Positions 1 to 4,254 of a stretch of DNA of 7,804 nucleotides are shown here, one piece after another. How positions within the stretch are numbered: position 1 is the stretch's first letter; each line of letters opens with the position of its first letter. The translations under genes and the position numbers were made by a program. The notes below the pieces were generated by a model. It saw only the letters and a program-made list of their open reading frames with translations, made no database searches and was not told where the DNA came from. The stretch covers positions 1-7,804 of the forward strand of contig JAKLHH010000325.1 in the NCBI GenBank assembly GCA_022710245.1, in the 5' to 3' direction. The DNA is from Myxococcota bacterium. Its GTDB lineage: Bacteria; Myxococcota; Polyangia; GCA-2747355; JAKLHH01.

Positions 1-131
1 CGGGGCAGTGGCCAGTCGGGGCAGTGGCCAGTCGGGGCAGTGGCCAGTCGGGGCAGTCGCGGCCAGTCGGGGCAGTCGCGGCCAGTCGGGCAGTCGCGGC
101 CAGTCGGGCAGTCGTGGCTAGTCGGGGCAGT
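1..131. repeat. Degenerate 16-19 bp tandem repeat array
   Basis: Seven full units and one partial unit lie head to tail. Three copies of CGGGGCAGTGGCCAGT (1-16, 17-32, 33-48) are followed by two 19 bp units CGGGGCAGTCGCGGCCAGT (49-67, 68-86), two 18 bp units (87-104, 105-122) and a partial CGGGGCAGT (123-131). The array probably continues left of the window. Its right end overlaps the last codons and stop of the minus-strand gene at 118-594. There are no unique spacers between units, so it is not a CRISPR. Mixed unit lengths (16, 18, 19) break any reading frame, so it is unlikely to encode a protein repeat throughout. It looks like a minisatellite formed by slippage or unequal recombination. 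Confidence 0.93.
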
Positions 132-594
132 ACTGCTTGATGCCCAGCTTGCTGCTGAAGACCGTCTGCCCGCCGCTCGTCAGCTTGCCCTCGACGGTGA
201 AGTCCATGCAGCCCTCGAAGTCGCCGCTCTCCGAGGAGAGCTTCACGTTGACGACGCGCATCGTGTCCGGGTTCGGTGCGGGCAGCTTCGCGAGAGGCGC
301 CTCGTGCGCCTTGCCCTTCCCCTTGATGCTGCCCTTCAGCTCCTGGCCGGCGGGCACCGCCGGGATCAGGATGGCGCAGTCGACCACATCCTCGATGCGC
401 AGCTTCGCCTTGGTGCCGTTGCCCGGCCACTTGAAGACCTTCCCGTCCTGCGCCTTGAAGGCGCAGCTGAGCGCGGCCTTGATCGGCGCCACCTTCGTCT
501 TCGCGGCAGGCTTCGGCGGCGCTTTCGGCTTCTCGGCGGCCGCGGGTGTGGTGCAGAGCGAGAGGACGGCGAGGGTGACGAGCGCGTGGCGCAT
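118..594 (-). CDS. Small secreted protein, function unknown
   Basis: I do not recognise a family. The 158-residue product opens with a clear Sec signal peptide (residues 1-20, hydrophobic core ALVTLAVLSL, likely cleavage after PAAA). Cys14 lies in the signal but its context (LSLC) is not a proper lipobox, so a free secreted or periplasmic protein is more likely than a lipoprotein. Next comes a Lys/Pro/Ala-rich linker (about 21-40), then a domain with four cysteines (44, 73, 129, 156) that could form two disulfides. The pattern of short strands suggests a small beta-rich fold. The ATG is well supported: AAGGAG (complement of 604-609) lies 9 nt upstream. The last codons and the TAG stop lie inside the tandem array, an odd arrangement. 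The methyltransferase gene ends 90 bp upstream on the same strand, but a separate promoter candidate lies in that gap. Confidence 0.82.
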   Translation of the reverse strand: MRHALVTLAVLSLCTTPAAAEKPKAPPKPAAKTKVAPIKAALSCAFKAQDGKVFKWPGNGTKAKLRIEDVVDCAILIPAVPAGQELKGSIKGKGKAHEAPLAKLPAPNPDTMRVVNVKLSSESGDFEGCMDFTVEGKLTSGGQTVFSSKLGIKQYCPD

Positions 595-628
595 GGCGTG
601 GAGCTCCTTGGTTGTTCTCAGGGGGGAC

Positions 629-658
629 AGTATCGTCGAAAGCGCCGCGCGGCGGCAA
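629..658 (-). promoter_or_regulatory. Candidate sigma-70-type promoter for the 118-594 gene
   Basis: On the minus strand TTGCCG (653-658) is followed after 18 bp by GATACT (629-634). Each hexamer matches four of six positions of the TTGACA/TATAAT consensus. This would give a leader of roughly 28 nt containing the AAGGAG ribosome binding site. The -35 hexamer sits inside a hairpin, GCGGC-TT-GCCGC (652-663), which could also help end transcription from the gene upstream. This is pattern matching only; promoters in such GC-rich genomes are hard to call. Confidence 0.33.
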
Positions 659-684
659 GCCGCTCCGCGACCACGCGAGGACCC

Positions 685-1500
685 TCACGCGCGTCGGAGG
701 ATCGAGGGCGCGCCGGGCAGAGGCGTCAGCGGTGCGGGTGCGGGCACGCGCTCGTGGCAGCCGATCACGAGGCAGCCGTCCGCAGCCAGCCGCGAGAGCA
801 GACGCGCGAGGACCTCTCGCTGCAGCTCGGGCGCGAAGTAGGTGAAGGCGAGGTTGCGGCAGAGGATGAGCTGGAAGGGGCCGTCGGGCATCGCCGCGCG
901 GAGGTCCCGAGCCTCGAAGCGAACGCCGACGCGACAGGCGGCGCGCAGGCAGAGCTCCTCGCCGGCGGGCTCGAAGGCGCGCTCCGACCAGCCAGCGGGG
1001 AGCTCGCGGAGCGCCCCGCGCGGATAGCAGGCCCGCGCTGCCCGCTCGAGGAGCCGCGGGTTCGCATCAGTGCCGAGGACCTCGAGGCGCGCGCCAGCGT
1101 GATGGGGCGCCAGCTCGAGGTGCCAGAGGAGCGCCAGCGTGTAGGGCTCCTCGCCGGAGGCGCAGCCCGCGCTCCAGGCGCGGAGGGGGGTGTCGCGCTC
1201 GAGCAGGAGCGGCACGACGCGCGTGGCGAGCGCGTCCCACACGCCCCGGTCGCGGTAGAAGCGCGAGATGGTGATGCGGCAGAGCTCGTCGAGGACGGCG
1301 CGCTCGTCCGGATGGCTCTCGAGCCAGCGCTCGTAGGCGTCGAGGTCGGCGAGCCCGAGCGCGGCGAGGCGGCGCGCCAGGCGCTTGCGCACCTGGCCGC
1401 GCACCTTGCGGAAGCCCTCCCAGCGGAGCCGCAGGCCCGGCAGCACGCGCTGGAGGAAGCTGACGAGCTCGGGGTCGCTCATGGCTGCGTCGGTCAGCAT
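685..1500 (-). CDS. CheR-type SAM-dependent methyltransferase
   Basis: The product (271 residues, close to the usual 270-290 of stand-alone CheR proteins) has the two-part CheR layout. An N-terminal helical domain (about 10-75) is rich in Arg, as in the part of CheR that contacts the substrate. The catalytic Rossmann domain shows ISRFYRD (78-84), the SAM-binding loop AGCASGEEPYTLAL (111-124), GTDAN (143-147, with acidic Asp145) and LCRNLAFTYF (213-222), ending GCHERVP. CheR enzymes methylate glutamates, classically on chemoreceptors. The motif usually written CRNVLIYF carries an extra residue here, which suggests a non-canonical CheR-like branch. No receptor, CheB or other Che gene is nearby, so the substrate is unknown. 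Two starts are possible: ATG at 1500, or ATG at 1482 (residue 7, MSDPELV), which may be better because TATGCT at 1496-1501 could be a -10 box overlapping the first ATG. Neither start has a clear Shine-Dalgarno sequence. Confidence 0.9.
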   Translation of the reverse strand: MLTDAAMSDPELVSFLQRVLPGLRLRWEGFRKVRGQVRKRLARRLAALGLADLDAYERWLESHPDERAVLDELCRITISRFYRDRGVWDALATRVVPLLLERDTPLRAWSAGCASGEEPYTLALLWHLELAPHHAGARLEVLGTDANPRLLERAARACYPRGALRELPAGWSERAFEPAGEELCLRAACRVGVRFEARDLRAAMPDGPFQLILCRNLAFTYFAPELQREVLARLLSRLAADGCLVIGCHERVPAPAPLTPLPGAPSILRRA

Positions 1501-1530
1501 AGCGCGCCCGGGGGCGCGGGGCCGGGCGCG
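1496..1530 (-). promoter_or_regulatory. Palindrome and possible -10 box upstream of the CheR-type gene
   Basis: CGCGCCCGG (1503-1511) and CCGGGCGCG (1522-1530) form a perfect 9 bp inverted repeat around a 10 nt centre. On the minus strand it is followed at once by TATGCT (1496-1501), which resembles a -10 hexamer and contains the upstream ATG. If that hexamer is used, the palindrome would cover the spacer and -35 zone, where a repressor could bind. In this GC-rich sequence such repeats can also arise by chance. Confidence 0.28.
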
Positions 1531-1636
1531 GCGTTCATCGCTGGCGGGTCGCTCCTGCTGACACTCCCCTCAACCTCTGATCCCTCGCTGCTCGCGCACC
1601 CTGGCCAGTCAGCCGCGGACTCCTCGGCGAGGCGAT

Positions 1637-1685
1637 GGCGGACTCCCAGGGCAGGTTTAGAACCTGCACCCACTTTCCGCCTGCC
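1637..1685 (-). repeat. 49 bp palindromic repeat, copy A (inverted)
   Basis: Read on the minus strand this copy starts GGCAGGCGGA and ends TCCGCC, with the core dyad CAGGTTCTAAACCTG in the middle (CAGGTT and AACCTG are reverse complements around CTA). Compared by eye with copy C it matches at 39 of 49 positions, including a run of 20 identical bases. It abuts copy B directly. Opposite orientation to C makes 1652-1671 and 1753-1772 a perfect 20 bp inverted repeat. Confidence 0.85.
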
Positions 1686-1734
1686 GGCGAGCGGAATCTC
1701 CGGTGAGGTCTGGAACCTGGGGTGGGTTTCCGCC
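1686..1734 (+). repeat. 49 bp palindromic repeat, copy B
   Basis: This is the most diverged copy, matching copy C at 35 of 49 positions by eye. The right part, AACCTGGGG followed by GGGTTTCCGCC, is nearly identical to copy C. The central dyad is degraded (AGGTCTGGAACCT). It lies directly beside copy A and 4 bp before copy C. Confidence 0.75.
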
Positions 1735-1738
1735 TTCT

Positions 1739-1787
1739 GGCAGGCGGACTCCGGGTGCAGGTTCTAAACCTGGGGCGGGTTTCCGCC
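1739..1787 (+). repeat. 49 bp palindromic repeat, copy C
   Basis: This copy starts GGCAGGCGGA, holds the intact dyad CAGGTTCTAAACCTG (1758-1772) and ends GGGTTTCCGCC. The outer GGCGGA and TCCGCC are also reverse complements, so the unit has nested symmetry like REP-type elements. It is in the same orientation as B and opposite to A. Confidence 0.85.
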
Positions 1788-1830
1788 GTCGACGCCAGGG
1801 AGGCGAACAACCGCAGACCGCCGGCTGGTC

Positions 1831-1845
1831 GGTGTCGAAGACACC
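1831..1845. other. Short perfect hairpin or operator-like dyad
   Basis: GGTGTC-GAA-GACACC is a perfect 6 bp inverted repeat around a 3 nt centre, lying between the 49 bp repeats and the MITE-like element. It could be a protein-binding dyad or a small hairpin. No gene beside it gives a clue to its role. Confidence 0.3.
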
Positions 1846-1862
1846 TGTTGGGTGGGCGGCGC

Positions 1863-2139
1863 TGGCTAGCAGCAATGCCAGTCAGTTAGAGAGCCAACAC
1901 GCCCCGCGCGACTGTCGGCGGTGGTCTCCATCCCGAGAGCCGAGGCCGACTCGGCCCACGGACCCTCGTCGAGCGCCAGAAGAGCCTGCTCCACCACCGA
2001 CGACGAACGCTCGACGAATCGGCCCCGAGCGCGACTCGCGCCCGGCGCCCTCCCGGTCAGGTCCGTGGGCCGAGTGGGCCGAGGACACCACCAGCCTCGA
2101 GTGCCCGAGGGGTTAACGGATCGGCATTGTGGCCAGCAG
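1863..2139. mobile_element. MITE-like element, about 257 bp, with flanking duplication
   Basis: The arms at 1873-1888 (CAATGCCAGTCAGTTA) and 2114-2129 are reverse complements at 13 of 16 positions, with seven matches at the outer tip. Directly outside them lie TGGCTAGCAG (1863-1872) and TGGCCAGCAG (2130-2139), a direct repeat matching at 9 of 10 positions, as expected of a target-site duplication. Inside are a perfect 16 bp inverted repeat, ACTCGGCCCACGGACC (1949-1964) with its complement at 2060-2075, a 10 bp inverted repeat (1966-1975 with 2008-2017) and a 13 bp palindrome (2029-2041). No transposase fits in it, so it would be non-autonomous. The parent insertion sequence is not visible, and the divergence of the arms suggests an old insertion. 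Confidence 0.55.
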
Positions 2140-2151
2140 TAGCTCTCGCCG

Positions 2152-2223
2152 CAGATCGCCTTCAACAACGCGCAGCCGCAGGCCGAGGTGCGGCAGGACT
2201 TCCACTCGCCGCTGTTCTGGGCT
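2152..2223 (+). pseudogene. Possible coding remnant (about 24 codons)
   Basis: In the frame starting at 2152 the text reads naturally (QIAFNNAQPQAEVRQDF, then HSPLFWA) before losing protein-like character. It is preceded by an in-frame TAG (2140-2142) and has no start or ribosome binding site. The string EVRQDF...LFWA faintly resembles the VRxxF...xWxP segment of bacterial alpha-2-macroglobulin-like proteins, but it is too short to rely on. It lies 12 bp after the MITE-like element. It may be a relic of a gene broken up by insertions, or chance. Confidence 0.2.
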
Positions 2224-2307
2224 GTGGCTGGGCGTCCACGGCGTCCAGCGAAGTCAGCCATCTCCAGGCCTTGGCCCCTGGCCCGGGGCTTGCTCGAGGT
2301 CTCCGGC

Positions 2308-2313
2308 AAGGAG
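2308..2313 (+). promoter_or_regulatory. Shine-Dalgarno AAGGAG that fixes the start at 2321
   Basis: AAGGAG lies 7 nt before the ATG at 2321. The open frame extends upstream to 2129, but this site plus the signal peptide that begins at 2321 decide the start. A GCCCC/GGGGC hairpin (2274-2289) lies just upstream in the leader. Confidence 0.75.
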
Positions 2314-2320
2314 ACTCCAC

Positions 2321-3001
2321 ATGCTACGCACCCTCGCTGCCGCTCTGCTGATCACCGCCACCCTCGCGCCAGCCACCTCCCTCGCCTCGCGGCCGCGCGT
2401 CGTGGTCGACCGCGAGCCCACGGACACCGCCGCCGACGGGCTGCCCGCGGTCTCTGCGGACGGGCGCACCGTCGCCCTCGCCGAGGGGGACTCGGATCCG
2501 AGCGGCGCGGCCTGGCTCAGCGTCCGCTTCCTCCGCGTGCGTGACGGCGCCGTGGTCCTCGACGTCCCCATCACCGCCACCGACGAGAACGGCAAGGCGC
2601 GCCGTGTCTCGACGGAGCACGGCCGCACGCCCTGGGCCCGGGCCCGCTTCGTCAACGCCGAGCTCACCCGCGGCGGCTATCGCCCGCTCCGCGCGCTGCA
2701 GCGCACCGAGGACGAGCGCCGCTGGGTGGGCGGCGGGCTTCGCGCTCGCTACGACGCCCGCAACGGCCGGCTCGTGGTCCTCGGCGCGCGCGGCGCGCTG
2801 GCGACGCGGCTCCCGCGCCAGCGGGTGAGCTGCGGCATGGAGCTCGAGCGACCCGACGAGGTGGTCGTGCGCCCCGCGGAGGTCCTCGCGGTCCACGCCG
2901 ACCCCGCGACCGGCGTCGCGCTGCTCACCTACGGCCTCCGCTACGCCTCCTGCATGTGCTCGGACGACGTCTCGCACCAGCTGGTCCGCCTCTCGCGCTG
3001 A
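2321..3001 (+). CDS. Secreted protein of unknown function, possible beta-propeller-like repeats
   Basis: The 226-residue product starts with a Sec signal peptide (MLRTLAAALLITATLAPATSLA, probable cleavage around residue 22), so it should be periplasmic or secreted. The mature part is Arg-rich. LPAVSADGRTVALAEGD (41-57) resembles the SxDGxxVA strand-turn of TolB/WD40-like propeller blades, and YDARNGRLVVLGARG (144-158) resembles a second one. The protein is too short for a full propeller. Three cysteines lie in the C-terminal part (171, 211, 213), with a CMC pair near the end. No enzyme motif is visible. The strong ribosome binding site and signal peptide make it a real gene. The radical SAM gene follows 25 bp later on the same strand, but nothing ties their roles together. 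Confidence 0.82.
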   Translation: MLRTLAAALLITATLAPATSLASRPRVVVDREPTDTAADGLPAVSADGRTVALAEGDSDPSGAAWLSVRFLRVRDGAVVLDVPITATDENGKARRVSTEHGRTPWARARFVNAELTRGGYRPLRALQRTEDERRWVGGGLRARYDARNGRLVVLGARGALATRLPRQRVSCGMELERPDEVVVRPAEVLAVHADPATGVALLTYGLRYASCMCSDDVSHQLVRLSR

Positions 3002-3014
3002 GCCCGCGCCGCGC

Positions 3015-3029
3015 TATCATCCCCCCGTG
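3015..3029 (+). promoter_or_regulatory. Possible -10 box for leaderless transcription of the radical SAM gene
   Basis: TATCAT (3015-3020) is followed by six C residues and then the GTG start at 3027. A -10 hexamer usually lies about 6-7 nt before the transcription start, so transcription could begin at or within a base or so of the start codon. There is no Shine-Dalgarno sequence before this GTG, which fits a leaderless mRNA. No good -35 hexamer is seen at 15-19 bp spacing, which weakens the call. Confidence 0.35.
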
Positions 3030-4199
3030 GCCGGCGCCGTCACCTACCTGGAGCACGACGCGAAGAGCATCACCCGCGTCGCCGGCACCGCCGACCCCTG
3101 GTTCCTCGGCCGCTATGGCATGAACCTCTACCGGGGCTGCGAGCACGGCTGCCTCTACTGCGATGGCCGCGCCGAGCGCTACCACGTGAGCGGCGACTTC
3201 GACCGCGAGATCCTGGTCAAGCGGAACGCCGTCGCCCTCCTCGACGCGGAGCTCTCGCGCCTCCGCGAGCCAGGCTTCGTCCTCCTCGGCGGCGGAGTCT
3301 CCGACCCGTACCAGCCCGCCGAGCGGCGCTACCGTCTGGCGCGCGGCGCCCTCGAGCTCGCGCTCCGTCACCGGCTCCCGGTGCACGTCCTCACCAAGAG
3401 CGCCCTCGTCGAGCGGGACCTCGACCTGCTCGAGCAGATCAACCGGCAGACGCGCGCGATCCTCTCCTTCAGCCTGCAGACCCTCGACGAGGACGTCCGC
3501 GAGCGTTTCGAGCCGGGCGCGGCGCCCCTCGAGGAGCGCTGGCGCCTCCTCGCCGAGGCGCGGCGGCGCGGCCTGGCGACCGGCGTGATGGCGATGCCGG
3601 TCCTCCCCGGGATCTCCGACCAGCCCGAGGCGATCGAGCGCCTGGTCGCGCGCGCCGCGCAGCTCGGCGTGGACTTCGTCTGCGTCGGCGGTCTGACCCT
3701 GCGACCCGGCGCGCAGAAGGAGACCTACCTCGCGGCGATCGGCGCCTGCTACCCGCAGCACCTCGAGGGCTACCGCCGCGTCTACGCCTCGGCGCGAGAC
3801 TCGGGCGCCGCCGACCCTCGCTACTACCGTCGCCTCGACGAGCGCTTCCGGGACGCCCTCGCCCGCCACGAGATGCCCTCGCGCCCGCCGCGCCGCCTCT
3901 TCTCGGGGCTGGTGCCCTGCTACGTGGAGGTGGCCGTGCTCCTCGAGCACGAGGAGCACCGGCGCGCGCTCGCCGGCCAGCGCGTGCGCCTCGCCGCGGC
4001 CGGCGCGTCGATCCAGCGCTGGGCGCGCGGGCGCCTCGCCGCCAACCGCCGGCGCAGCTACACCTGGCGAGACGTCGAGGCCGAGCTCCGCTCGGCGGTG
4101 GCCGATCGCTCGCTGCTCACCTGGCCGCAGGTGACCCCCGCCGCCGTCGAGCTCGCCGCCCTGGTGCTCGCGACCACGCCGGTCACGGCTGGCGCGTAG
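3027..4199 (+). CDS. SPL-family (spore photoproduct lyase-like) radical SAM protein
   Basis: The 390-residue product carries the radical SAM [4Fe-4S] motif CxxxCxxC as CEHGCLYC (Cys38, Cys42, Cys45), which binds the cluster that cleaves SAM to a 5'-deoxyadenosyl radical. The surrounding text is typical of COG1533/SplB-like proteins: GMNLYRGCEHGCLYCDGR (31-48), GGGVSDPYQPAE (88-99), HVLTKSALVERDLDLL (120-135), ILSFSLQTLDEDVRERFEPGAAP (145-167, the Thr/Asp/Glu pattern after strand 4), then MPVLPGISDQPEAIE and a TLRPGAQK segment. The CD-G after the third Cys matches a subfamily with CDSR/CDGR rather than the commoner CYAR. True spore photoproduct lyase repairs UV-damaged spore DNA; most SPL-like relatives, including this one, have no proven substrate. 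It would be cytosolic. An Arg-rich tail (about 320-390) follows the barrel. The start is GTG with no ribosome binding site, placed just before MAGAVTYLEHDAKSITRV, which matches the usual beginning of the family. Confidence 0.9.
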   Translation: MAGAVTYLEHDAKSITRVAGTADPWFLGRYGMNLYRGCEHGCLYCDGRAERYHVSGDFDREILVKRNAVALLDAELSRLREPGFVLLGGGVSDPYQPAERRYRLARGALELALRHRLPVHVLTKSALVERDLDLLEQINRQTRAILSFSLQTLDEDVRERFEPGAAPLEERWRLLAEARRRGLATGVMAMPVLPGISDQPEAIERLVARAAQLGVDFVCVGGLTLRPGAQKETYLAAIGACYPQHLEGYRRVYASARDSGAADPRYYRRLDERFRDALARHEMPSRPPRRLFSGLVPCYVEVAVLLEHEEHRRALAGQRVRLAAAGASIQRWARGRLAANRRRSYTWRDVEAELRSAVADRSLLTWPQVTPAAVELAALVLATTPVTAGA

Positions 4200-4201
4200 C
4201 C

Positions 4202-4250
4202 GTCGCGGGCGCGATGGGCGGTCGCGGCGACCTCCGCCCGCCCGCGCGAC
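4202..4250. terminator. Nested hairpins between convergent genes
   Basis: This 49 bp segment fills almost the whole gap between two genes that point at each other. GTCGCGGGCG (4202-4211) pairs with CGCCCGCGCGAC (4239-4250) with a 2 nt bulge. Inside, GGTCG-CGG-CGACC (4220-4232) forms a tight hairpin, which GGGC/GCCC (4216-4219, 4236-4239) could extend. There is no U-tract on either side, so if it terminates it would be a bidirectional, U-poor terminator. Confidence 0.42.
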
Positions 4251-4254
4251 CTTG

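Larger units (their letters stand above)
1501..2320. other. 820 bp gene-poor repeat island
   Basis: No open frame here has a convincing start, family motif or normal composition. Long open frames exist on both strands, but they overlap each other, run through the palindromic repeats and encode Arg/Pro/Ser/Gly-rich text. The stretch instead holds three 49 bp palindromic repeats, a small hairpin, a MITE-like element with a duplicated flank and a possible gene fragment, each listed separately. The remaining parts (1531-1636, 1788-1830, 1846-1862, 2224-2300) show nothing I can name. The last 150 bp or so form the leader and promoter region of the gene starting at 2321. Confidence 0.7.

Noticed and set aside
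1..131. CRISPR-like array
   Set aside because: The units are contiguous and degenerate with no unique spacers, and no cas gene is present.
40..1767. Plus-strand open frame of 575 codons spanning the left part of the window
   Set aside because: It begins inside the tandem array, runs antisense through the secreted-protein gene and the CheR-type gene, and ends in the palindromic repeats. Its Arg/Glu/Ala-rich text is the mirror of GC-rich coding sequence on the other strand, and no ribosome binding site or family motif is seen.
1637..1787. CRISPR repeats or attachment sites
   Set aside because: The copies directly abut or are 4 bp apart, are in mixed orientation and lack spacers. No integrase is nearby.
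1703..2116. Plus-strand open frame of 137 codons
   Set aside because: It starts in a palindromic repeat, runs into the MITE-like element, and reads as Arg/Pro/Ser-rich text with no signal or motif.
1866..2309. Minus-strand open frame of 147 codons in the repeat island, with a Cys-containing stretch
   Set aside because: It covers the MITE-like element end to end, has no good ribosome binding site and its composition changes abruptly. It is more likely chance openness in GC-rich repeats.
2925..3959. Minus-strand open frame of 344 codons
   Set aside because: It is antisense to the radical SAM gene, whose motifs are unmistakable. The composition is the usual reverse-strand shadow.
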